Assembly (NCBI RefSeq): GCF_000159955.1
Contig: NZ_GG695971.1
Location: forward strand, 241,054 to 300,725
Source of the DNA: Paenibacillus sp. oral taxon 786 str. D14
GTDB taxonomy: Bacteria; Bacillota; Bacilli; Paenibacillales; Paenibacillaceae
Direction: 5' to 3'
Length of the DNA: 59,672 bases
The notes under the pieces are model-generated. The model did not search any database and was not told the origin of the DNA. It saw only the letters and a program-made list of their open reading frames with translations. The position numbers and the translations under genes were made by a program. Below, one piece after another: positions 15,582 to 23,135 of the stretch (the first letter of the stretch is position 1; each line of letters starts with the position of its first letter).

Positions 15582-16790
15582 TCAACTACGCTGCCGGTAT
15601 TGTCCCCGTTGATGCTGCCGCACGGGACGAATCCAGTAAAACAGCATGATGCCGAACAACAACAGTGAGCTGATCCCAACCGTCACCGTGACGTCGAAGC
15701 TTTCTGCCATCCAGCCGCCCAGAATGGGGCCGAGGATGACACCAATCCCTTCGATGCCGGAGAGGACGCCCCAGCCGGTCGCTTTTTGTTCGGCAGGAAC
15801 GTAGTGGGACAGGATGGCGTTCCATGCCGGGAGTACAGCGGCATACGCCGCACCAAGACAGACGGCGAGCAGCATCGTGCTGAAGATCTGCCGGGAGTAG
15901 ATCAGCAATCCAAGGCAGGCGGCCAAGGCGCCAAAACCGGCGATCAACAGCCATTTGTAACCCCATTTGTCGGCAAGCCGGCCCATCGGAACGAGCAGCA
16001 GGACGGTCATGCAGCCCCCAGCCATCAACACGATGGAATAATCCGAATAATCCAGCGCCAAATACTCGGAGGCAAAGCTCGGCAGGACGGGCACCAGCAG
16101 ACCGGCGGCAAGCGTTTGCACAATCATGCCGGGCACAAGCGGCTTCATTTGCGCAAGCTTGCTCCCGATTTCACGTATTTGCTGTTTAAATGGGACCGTA
16201 GACTCCAGCAAGCGTCGGGATGAGAAATCCATCCGTTTCAGGGCGGCCAGCAGCCACCCCGCGGCCCAGCATCCGGCCAATAGCCAGAACGATAACACAT
16301 AGCTGCGGTCGATCAGAAAATTGACGCCAACTGGGCCTAGCCCCAGCGAGACGAGCCAAATCGTATAAATCGATCCCATCTGTGAGCCGCGGCGGTCCTC
16401 CCGGATCTCGGAGAGGCAGAGCAGCCAGACGGGCGAGACCCCAATCCCGATCAGGCCCGCCCCAAGTACAATCGCCCAAGGAGCATGAACTCCGTAAGAG
16501 ACGAACAGGCCGAGCAGTCCGAGCAGCAGGAAGATATTCAAGATCACCCGGGCGGGGAACCGATCCAGCACGTATCCTGCGAGAACCTTAATCAGCGTGT
16601 CGGCCAAATAATGGACCGAGATCGCTAAACCAACCGCCGCCAGCGTAATCTGGCGTTCTTTGGCATAGGCGGGCAGGAATGAGATAAGAAAGGCGCTGCG
16701 GGCGATTTCTGTGAAAAACAAAATGGCCGCGCAGTGCAGAAATGCTGGAGTAAGATGATGACTGGATATCCATCGGCGAGTACTTTTCAT
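15582..16790 (-). CDS. MFS transporter of the glycolipid operon
   Basis: This 402-aa protein has 12 predicted membrane segments in two halves and MFS loop motifs (AGYVLDRFPARV after helix 2, MGRLADKWGYKW between helices 8 and 9). The end is strongly basic (RPVRQHQRGQYRQRS). It sits between the UgtP-like glycosyltransferase and PAP2 genes. MFS proteins in such operons may move lipids or lipid-linked glycans, as LtaA does for lipoteichoic acid anchors; this is inference from context. Confidence 0.82.
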   Translation of the reverse strand: MKSTRRWISSHHLTPAFLHCAAILFFTEIARSAFLISFLPAYAKERQITLAAVGLAISVHYLADTLIKVLAGYVLDRFPARVILNIFLLLGLLGLFVSYGVHAPWAIVLGAGLIGIGVSPVWLLCLSEIREDRRGSQMGSIYTIWLVSLGLGPVGVNFLIDRSYVLSFWLLAGCWAAGWLLAALKRMDFSSRRLLESTVPFKQQIREIGSKLAQMKPLVPGMIVQTLAAGLLVPVLPSFASEYLALDYSDYSIVLMAGGCMTVLLLVPMGRLADKWGYKWLLIAGFGALAACLGLLIYSRQIFSTMLLAVCLGAAYAAVLPAWNAILSHYVPAEQKATGWGVLSGIEGIGVILGPILGGWMAESFDVTVTVGISSLLLFGIMLFYWIRPVRQHQRGQYRQRS

Positions 16791-16853
16791 ATGTGTAAGA
16801 CCCCTTGCTTCTTATTCGTGCCTTCATCGTCAACGGTGCGGCTCGTTGAATCA

Positions 16854-18008
16854 TTAGCCGTCCGCCAACGCCGGCAGTCGGCCCGTCAGGCGCAGTACGT
16901 CCCGGACGATCGTCTCGGTGGCGCAACCCGCGGCCAGTTCGTCGTATTGCTGGAGCATCCGGGCCCGGCGGACCTCGGAATCAAGCAGCTCTTGCACCTG
17001 CTCCGCCAAGGTTCGCGGCGAGGAGGCCACTACGGCTGCGCCTTTGCGCTCCAGGTACCTCGCGTTTTCCCGCTCCTGGCCGGAGAACGGCTTGTAGACC
17101 ACGATCGGCGTGCGGATCTGGATCGCTTCCGACAATGTGATACCGCCAGCCTTCGTCACGATGCAAGCGGCTTCCCGTATACGGTCATGGATTGCTTCGA
17201 CGTAACCGAATAGGCGGAGCCGTTCGTGACCGGCAAAACGCCGTTCCAGGCGACGCCGCAGCTTCTCGTTGCCTCCGCAGACGAGGTCCACTCGCACGTC
17301 CGGCAGTGCCAACAGCTTGGCGGTGATCCGCTGGGCGTCGGGCAAAGGAATATGCGCCCCCATCATGACCAGAATGGAGCGGGATCTCTCCAAGGATCGC
17401 CTTGCCTGGGTCTGCGTCAGCGGATTTGAGGATCGCCCCGGCTCATAAAAATGCTCCCGCACGGGGATGCCGCTGACCACAATCGCCTCTTCCGGCACGC
17501 CGCGCTCCATCATCTCCCGCTTCAAATCGGCGGTCGCCACATAATAACGGTCCGGCTGCGTGAACAACCAGCGGTTGTGCAGGCTGAAGTCGGTCACAAC
17601 TGTAAAGACCGGCCCCCGAATGCCGTGTTTTCGCAAGTGTTCCGTAATGCCGCCGAAGGGGAAGGTGTTGATGATCGCGTCTGGCCGCTGCTTTTGGAGC
17701 AGGGCGATGAGTTTTTTCATGCCCAGCTGGTTTCCCCATTTCGCTATAGCGCTCGTCTGCTGGAGATCCTTCGTTGCGTAATAGCTCCAACCGTAATAAT
17801 CTAAGCCGTAGGTTGAGAACCACGGGCTGTATAAGTAGAGATGCCGGGAAATAGAATTGAGTCCCGGATGGGCTTCACGGTACAGGTCGATCACGCTGAC
17901 CGAACGGACGCCCGAACGGGTCAGGGATTGCTCCAGCGTCCGCGCTACCTGGATATGGCCGTTGCCGTATCCGGCGGTCAGGATGACGATATGCATGTTT
18001 TGCTTCAT
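16854..18008 (-). CDS. MGDG synthase/UgtP-type diacylglycerol glycosyltransferase
   Basis: This 384-aa GT28-family enzyme has an N-terminal MGDG-synthase domain (ILTAGYGNGHIQVARTLEQSL, then IINTFPFGGITEHLRKHGIRGPVFTVVTDFSLHNRW). A C-terminal nucleotide-sugar domain follows (LVCGGNEKLRRRL, LFGYVEAIHDRIREAACIVTKAGGITLSEAIQIRTPIVVYKPFSGQERENA). The family transfers glucose or galactose from a UDP-sugar to diacylglycerol, at the inner membrane face, for glycolipids and LTA anchors. It is the first gene of the 18008-14311 operon. The start ATG at 18008 has an MK(Q)N start typical of the family. Confidence 0.9.
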   Translation of the reverse strand: MKQNMHIVILTAGYGNGHIQVARTLEQSLTRSGVRSVSVIDLYREAHPGLNSISRHLYLYSPWFSTYGLDYYGWSYYATKDLQQTSAIAKWGNQLGMKKLIALLQKQRPDAIINTFPFGGITEHLRKHGIRGPVFTVVTDFSLHNRWLFTQPDRYYVATADLKREMMERGVPEEAIVVSGIPVREHFYEPGRSSNPLTQTQARRSLERSRSILVMMGAHIPLPDAQRITAKLLALPDVRVDLVCGGNEKLRRRLERRFAGHERLRLFGYVEAIHDRIREAACIVTKAGGITLSEAIQIRTPIVVYKPFSGQERENARYLERKGAAVVASSPRTLAEQVQELLDSEVRRARMLQQYDELAAGCATETIVRDVLRLTGRLPALADG

Positions 18009-18375
18009 GATAGCTGCCGCCTTTCCACCGAAATCGAAAATGCACGGTTCATTCCGTTGATTTATTCCGAGTTCCAGTATATAGGAAGGTTGGAAGAATC
18101 AAACCGGACGTTCGGCGTGATTTCATTCCGACCTTAGTCCAGTATGCGGGCCGGACCGCTTGGGATTATAACCCCCCTAGGACATCCGAGTAACCCAAGT
18201 GAATATACCTTCACTTTAGAGTGTTAATGTTAACGTTCGTTTAAGGGGGATAGGTATCTGTGTAAATGGGCGTTGAGGTGAGGCGATGGGATTCGTTTTT
18301 TTACCTGTGGCATTCGGGATGGCGGATTAGGTATAATTAAAAAATGACTTGAGTTCGTTTAGAAAGAGGATATGG
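18009..18375. promoter_or_regulatory. Divergent intergenic region; possible -10 for the RlmN-like gene
   Basis: This 367-nt gap separates the divergent glycosyltransferase and RlmN-like genes. A TATAAT at 18332-18337 lies 39 nt before the rlmN start but has only a weak -35 (GGCATT). Inverted AT-rich segments occur around 18225-18235 (TTAATGTTAAC). No gene, repeat array or riboswitch was recognised. Confidence 0.4.
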
Positions 18376-19431
18376 ATGAATAAACAATCGATTTATGGTA
18401 TGACGAAGGATCAGCTGGCCGCTTGGCTGCTGGACCGTGGACATAAACGAGGCCGGGCCGAGATGGTATGGGAGGGTCTATACCGCAAACGGGTTACTGC
18501 GTTCGATGCAATGGAAGGCGTTCATCCCGAATGCCTCGCCCTGCTGAAGGAACAGTTTGTTATCGAAACCTTGGAGGAGCATGTCCGCCAAGAGTCGATC
18601 GATGGGACGATCAAGTTCCTATTCCGCTTGCAGGACGGCAACCTGATCGAGACGGTGCTCATGCGCCATAAATTTGGTCTGTCGGTTTGCGTGACAACCC
18701 AGGTTGGATGTAATATCGGCTGCAGCTTCTGCGCCAGCGGGCTGTTGAAGAAGAGCCGGGATCTGACGAGCGGAGAAATCGTAGAGCAGGTCATGAAGGT
18801 GCAGATGCATTTGGACCGGCAGGGCAAAGGTGAACGCGTCTCCCACATCGTGGTGATGGGGATCGGGGAACCTTTTGATAATTACGACAATATGGCTGAT
18901 TTCCTGCGGGTCATCCAAGACCCCAAAGGACTTGCGATTGGTCCGCGCCACATTACCGTGTCGACCAGCGGGCTGGCGGACAAAATCATCGAGTTTGCCG
19001 ATTCCGATCTGCAAGTGAATTTGGCTGTGTCGTTGCATGCCCCAAACAATGAGCTGCGCACGCGGATCATGAAGATCAATAAGGCGATTCCGATTGAGAA
19101 GCTGATGGCGGCGATCGACTATTACCTGGAGCGGACGAACCGGCGGCTTACGATTGAGTATATTTTGCTCAAGGGCGTGAATGACGGGACGGAACATGCG
19201 CAGGAATTGGCGGATCTGCTGGGAGACCGGTTTGTGAACGTCAACCTGATTCCGTATAATCCGGTGGATGAGCACAGCCAGTATCAGCGGAGTGAACAGA
19301 AATCCGTGTTGGCCTTCTACGATGCGCTCAAAAAACGCGGCCTCAGCGTCAGCGTCCGGCTCGAGCACGGGGCCGACATCGATGCGGCCTGCGGACAGCT
19401 GCGCAGCAAGCAGCTGAAGCAGCCGAGCTGA
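18376..19431 (+). CDS. rlmN: RlmN-like radical-SAM 23S rRNA adenine-2503 methyltransferase
   Basis: This 351-aa protein has the radical-SAM motif CNIGCSFC (Cys112, 116, 119), the [11 protein letters not shown] loop, VSTSGL, and the C-terminal DIDAACGQL containing the methyl-carrying Cys. RlmN methylates C2 of A2503 in 23S rRNA and A37 of some tRNAs. The sequence is nearer the streptococcal RlmN type ([33 protein letters not shown]) than the usual Bacillales housekeeping RlmN, and the gene is not next to prkC/prpC. It may therefore be a second, acquired paralogue. Cfr (C8 methylation, drug resistance) is less likely. The ATG at 18376 is preceded by AGAGGA. Confidence 0.88.
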   Translation: MNKQSIYGMTKDQLAAWLLDRGHKRGRAEMVWEGLYRKRVTAFDAMEGVHPECLALLKEQFVIETLEEHVRQESIDGTIKFLFRLQDGNLIETVLMRHKFGLSVCVTTQVGCNIGCSFCASGLLKKSRDLTSGEIVEQVMKVQMHLDRQGKGERVSHIVVMGIGEPFDNYDNMADFLRVIQDPKGLAIGPRHITVSTSGLADKIIEFADSDLQVNLAVSLHAPNNELRTRIMKINKAIPIEKLMAAIDYYLERTNRRLTIEYILLKGVNDGTEHAQELADLLGDRFVNVNLIPYNPVDEHSQYQRSEQKSVLAFYDALKKRGLSVSVRLEHGADIDAACGQLRSKQLKQPS

Positions 19432-19459
19432 ACTAAACTGAGCGAGCGGGATAATGGCA

Positions 19460-19492
19460 GGACTTGGAGAATTGCTCCAAGTCCTTTTCTTT
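19460..19492 (+). terminator. RlmN-like gene terminator
   Basis: GGACTTGGAG (19460-19469) pairs perfectly with CTCCAAGTCC (19475-19484) around AATTG, followed by TTTTCTTTT. Confidence 0.9.
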
Positions 19493-19548
19493 TGGGCTGT
19501 CGGAGGTTGGCGCTGGAATAGGACCAACTCGTATCCGTCCGTTCGTTC

Positions 19549-19730
19549 AACTGCAAAAGTACATCTGAAACGGGGGTTTTTTGAAATTTAGGGCGATTAG
19601 CTGTAAAAGTACAGTTGAAAATGAGACCTAGGATGGATTTCGGCTGATATTCGGAAAATGAACTGCACTTTTACACTTGAACCTTCAAAAATGCCCGGTT
19701 TTGACGCAAATGAAATGTACTTTTGCATTT
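19549..19730. repeat. Intergenic hairpin array C (2 direct + 2 inverted units)
   Basis: Four 18-nt units at 19549-19566, 19599-19616, 19661-19678 and 19713-19730 match consensus AACTGYAAAAGTRCAGTT, near-perfect 7-bp hairpins with an AAAG loop. The first two are direct and the last two inverted; spacings are 50, 62 and 52 nt. A CCTAGG palindrome (19627-19632) lies 10 nt beyond unit 2. Array D has the same layout, including this CCTAGG offset when reversed. The array lies between convergent rlmN and spo0M and holds no gene. Confidence 0.85.
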
Positions 19731-19790
19731 CGTGGAAAGGTGGCGTACCGCGCTTGCGACAAGCGGGTGGTCGCCCCGACCGAATCTCCA

Positions 19791-20564
19791 CTAGAGATGT
19801 CTTCGGATAACGTCCTCCAGTAAGCTGGCCACCGCATGCGGACTGCTCTGGAGTACCTCTCTCGACAGAGGCAGTCGTACGAACCGTTCATCCAGCTCCA
19901 GCGCCTCGGCGAACAAGCCGCTTAAGCCGCGGGCCCGGCGATCGATCTGCATCACCAGTTCCAAGGCGTCGCCCCGCGGGAAGAACAGGATCTCCAGCTC
20001 GTCGAGGTATCCGCGGAACTTGGTGCCGGGGACATATTCAAATTCCTGCACGAACGGCAGAGCGCCGCCAAGTCTTGGGGCATAGTCATTGGTCACTTCG
20101 CGCAACCGAAAGCCCAGCAAATCGACGGCATCCAGCACGGTTTGCATTTTTGCGTCCGGCAGGACACGAATCAGGTCCTCATCCTTTGGATCCAAGGCCA
20201 TCTCGATGTCGAGTCCGCTTTCTACCCAGATCGGCACGTTATGCAGCGTCACCGGCATTTGCTCTGGAAGCAGGAACCGGAACGGGATCTGCTTCCGCTC
20301 CCCGGGCCGCAGCTCGAAGCCTTCGGTGACAAGGTATTTGGCGATCGTGCCGGTTGTTCTTATTTTGCGGTCATTGGATTCGCGCAGGTAGTTGGTTTTC
20401 AGCTTCAAGTAAATGTTACCGATCGATTGCTCAGTCTGTCCGCCATCCACATAAACGGTACCGCTGATCTCACCGCCCAGCCGGACTTCGTCGACATCCA
20501 GCTCCGTATTGATCTGCGCCGAGCCGATCCCCACACTGGCTAGCATTTTCTTGATAAACGACAT
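19791..20564 (-). CDS. spo0M: Sporulation-control protein Spo0M
   Basis: This 257-aa protein has an N-terminal arrestin-like beta domain typical of Spo0M (MSFIKKMLASVGIGSAQINTELD, GGEISGTVYVDGGQTEQSIGNIYLKLKTNY, PGERKQIPFRFLLPEQMPVT). The C-terminal half carries the RGYLDELEILFFP segment. Spo0M is a cytoplasmic modulator acting near the start of sporulation; its exact role is unsettled. The ATG at 20564 follows a GGAGG-type site. It is monocistronic and converges on rlmN across array C. Confidence 0.9.
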   Translation of the reverse strand: MSFIKKMLASVGIGSAQINTELDVDEVRLGGEISGTVYVDGGQTEQSIGNIYLKLKTNYLRESNDRKIRTTGTIAKYLVTEGFELRPGERKQIPFRFLLPEQMPVTLHNVPIWVESGLDIEMALDPKDEDLIRVLPDAKMQTVLDAVDLLGFRLREVTNDYAPRLGGALPFVQEFEYVPGTKFRGYLDELEILFFPRGDALELVMQIDRRARGLSGLFAEALELDERFVRLPLSREVLQSSPHAVASLLEDVIRRHL

Positions 20565-20762
20565 AGTTCAACCTACCTCCAACATGGATTTGGTTCTGAC
20601 TGATTTTGTAAGTATGAGTGCGATTCGGAAATTATTACGTATTCAGGATGGTTGTGGTTTCATTCATTCCCAATGATCCTTTATAAACGGTTTGTTATTT
20701 TTTCATAGACAAGCTAACATATGGGGTACAATCGTAATCCTCGAGGTGAAGGAGGTATTCTG

Positions 20763-21470
20763 GTGCTGCTAGAGGTTATAGCAACCTGTGTGGAGGACGC
20801 CATCGTGGCGGAGGCGAATGGAGCGGATCGGCTGGAGCTGATTACGGCGATCACGGAAGGGGGACTGACCCCCGGTATTGGCTTGGTTCAACAAGTGGTG
20901 AAGGCGGTGGCCATTCCCGTTCACGTGATGGTGCGCCCGCATAGCCGGTCTTTTGTGTACGGAGAAGCCGATTTGCTGACGATGGAAGCCGAAGTCCGAG
21001 CGATTGCCGAAGCGGGGGCGGCGGGCATCGTGTTTGGCGCGCTGACGGCCGATCGTAAGATCGACGAGGCTGCGCTGGAGCGGATTTTGGCGCTGACCGG
21101 CGGGCTTAACGTTACGTTTCACCGGGCGTTTGACGAGTTGGCCGATTTGCCGTCCGGATTGCGCACGCTCATGAAGTACCCGCAGGTAAACCGGGTGCTG
21201 ACATCGGGCGGACCGCGCTCTGCGCCGCAGGCGGTTTCCGAGATTCGGGAGCTGGTGGAGCTGGCACGCGGCAGCTCGCTGCGCATTTTAGCTGGACACG
21301 GCTTGACCCTGGAGACGGTCTCGCAAGTCATTGCCAATACGGGCGTGACCGAAGTGCATTTCGGTTCTGCCGTACGAATCGGCGGGGACGGGCTGGCTCC
21401 CCTCGACCCCTCCAAGCTGCTGAGCTTATCTCGTTTATTGCGTGGCATAAATCGACAGGGAACACCATAA
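20763..21470 (+). CDS. cutC: CutC family protein
   Basis: This 235-aa TIM-barrel protein matches CutC: LLEVIATCVEDAIVAEANGADRLELI at the N-terminus, VMVRPHSRSFVY, VFGALTADRKID, VTFHRAFDEL and VLTSGG near the middle, and EVHFGSAVR near the end. CutC was linked to copper handling in E. coli, but the catalytic role is unsettled. The GTG at 20763 is preferred, 7 nt after GGAGG (20751-20755); the upstream in-frame ATG at 20721 precedes that site. It stands alone. Confidence 0.88.
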   Translation: MLLEVIATCVEDAIVAEANGADRLELITAITEGGLTPGIGLVQQVVKAVAIPVHVMVRPHSRSFVYGEADLLTMEAEVRAIAEAGAAGIVFGALTADRKIDEAALERILALTGGLNVTFHRAFDELADLPSGLRTLMKYPQVNRVLTSGGPRSAPQAVSEIRELVELARGSSLRILAGHGLTLETVSQVIANTGVTEVHFGSAVRIGGDGLAPLDPSKLLSLSRLLRGINRQGTP

Positions 21471-21497
21471 TATAACAAAAATTTACTGGATACGACA

Positions 21498-21538
21498 CCT
21501 CTTCGGGAGATAAAATGTCATTATATCCCATAAAGAGG
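21498..21538 (+). promoter_or_regulatory. Leader hairpin that could hide a ribosome binding site
   Basis: CCTCTT (21498-21503) pairs with AAGAGG (21533-21538), and inside it GGGA (21505-21508) pairs with TCCC (21526-21529). The 3' arm contains the only GAGGAG near the oxidoreductase start. It may be regulatory or simply the tail of the cutC transcript. Confidence 0.35.
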
Positions 21539-21554
21539 AGCGTTTCCTGAATTT

Positions 21555-23045
21555 ATGTCAATTCATCCCAAGAACCAACAAACTTTTGCTCAACGATGTG
21601 TATTGGCTTTCCTGTGCGTACTGCTAATGCTTGAAACGGTGGGCGCGTCAACTTCGGCGATGGCAGCATCAACTTCAACTGCATCTCCCGTATCTTGCGG
21701 GCCGGGCTGCAATCGTTATGACATTGTCATGATCGGCAGCGAAATTGAAGGGGTGCTCTTGGCAAAGCGAGCGCATGATGCCGGGCTAAGCGTACTGATC
21801 CTCGATCCGCGCGAGAAGCCGGGCGGGGAGCTGATCCAAGGGCAGATGCTCGTGCTGGACGAACCCAACGACAATCGCAAGCGCAGCTTGGTGCAAGGCG
21901 AAATGAAATCCCTGTACGACGGCTACAATGCCGGGACGATTCGCAAATTGTCCGCCTTTGAAAGCTATTACCGCAAGCTGATCCGCGGGATTCCTATGCG
22001 CAGCGGCATCGCCATCGACGGCGTGGAGATTGAAGAGACCGGCAAGTCTGGGAAAGGGAAAACGCTGAAATCGATCACCTACCTGGCCAAAGACGGCAAG
22101 TTGTATCAAGTACAGGCGGGGTATTTTGTGGAAAATACCGATTTTAACGCACTCACCGTCCATCTTGGCAATAAACGGATCCCAGGGATGGAAAGCTTGT
22201 ACAACGGCAAGAAGCCGGATTATATGGCGGCTACTTATATGCTGCGGTTCAAGGGCGTCAACTGGGGGAAGCTGCATCAAGCGGTGCTGGAGGATTATCC
22301 GCTGACGAATGTCGTCAAGAAATACGGCCCCAATACATATGTCGATTGGGATTTTGCCACCGGCTTCAGCAACATCACCTACCAGTACAAGCCGCGGGAT
22401 TCCCAATTACTGCTGAGAGGACTGAATGCCACCTATCAGAAAGACGGCGAAGTGATCGTCAATGGCTTGCTGATTTACGATGTCGATCCGGCCGATCCGA
22501 AATCGGTCCGTTCCGCCGTGGCTAAGGGCAAGGCCGAAGCGCCGTATATCGCCAAATTTTTGCGTCAGCATATTCCCGGCTTCAGCAAAGCTGAGCTGAA
22601 CGGGTATCCCGAATATTTGTACATCCGCGACTATAACCGTTATGAAACGGAGTACGTGCTGACTTATAAGGACGTGATGTCGAGCCGGATGTTCTGGGAC
22701 AATGTGACGCTTGGAGGATATCCCGTCGATTTGCAGGCGACCCGCGCCGTGAAGAAGGGCATCGGTTACGGTAAGCCGGATCGCTACGGGATTCCCCTGC
22801 GTTCCTTTGAGCTGAAGTCCTACGACAACGTCCTGGTAGCTGGCAAAAATATCGGTGCGGATATCAAAGCCTACGGAAGCGCCCGCATCATTCCAACCAC
22901 CGCGCTGGCCGCGGAAACGATGGGCATCCTGCTCGCGCGCGAATGGAAGAAGGGCCATAAGCGGTTAAGCGAGCTGACCCCAGCTGATTTCCGCCGAATC
23001 CACCAATATTTGAAGAAGGATTACAACATCCGGATTGATCAATGA
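21555..23045 (+). CDS. FAD-dependent oxidoreductase with signal peptide
   Basis: This 496-aa protein has a signal peptide in the first about 40 residues (RCVLAFLCVLLMLETVGAS...AMAAS). An FAD-binding fold of the FAD_oxidored type follows (YDIVMIGSEIEGVLLAKRAHDAGLSVLILDPREKPGGEL), with a second FAD contact near the end (VLVAGKNIGADIKAYGSARIIPTTALAAETMGILLA). The dinucleotide loop is GSEIEG rather than the usual GGGxxG. An enzyme on the outer face would need another route for its cofactor. Substrate unknown. The ATG is 14 nt after GAGGAG, so spacing is poor. Confidence 0.75.
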   Translation: MSIHPKNQQTFAQRCVLAFLCVLLMLETVGASTSAMAASTSTASPVSCGPGCNRYDIVMIGSEIEGVLLAKRAHDAGLSVLILDPREKPGGELIQGQMLVLDEPNDNRKRSLVQGEMKSLYDGYNAGTIRKLSAFESYYRKLIRGIPMRSGIAIDGVEIEETGKSGKGKTLKSITYLAKDGKLYQVQAGYFVENTDFNALTVHLGNKRIPGMESLYNGKKPDYMAATYMLRFKGVNWGKLHQAVLEDYPLTNVVKKYGPNTYVDWDFATGFSNITYQYKPRDSQLLLRGLNATYQKDGEVIVNGLLIYDVDPADPKSVRSAVAKGKAEAPYIAKFLRQHIPGFSKAELNGYPEYLYIRDYNRYETEYVLTYKDVMSSRMFWDNVTLGGYPVDLQATRAVKKGIGYGKPDRYGIPLRSFELKSYDNVLVAGKNIGADIKAYGSARIIPTTALAAETMGILLAREWKKGHKRLSELTPADFRRIHQYLKKDYNIRIDQ

Positions 23046-23135
23046 TCTGCGCACGGAAGTTCACCGCTTTGCATGGCGATCCCTGTCATATCGTGATATA
23101 CTGGTGGAACAAATGTTCCCTAGGGATATCGGCGG

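Noticed and set aside
18376..19431. Cfr antibiotic-resistance methylase
   Set aside because: Motifs around the radical-SAM cysteines and the C-terminal half follow RlmN rather than Cfr wording; no resistance gene context is present.
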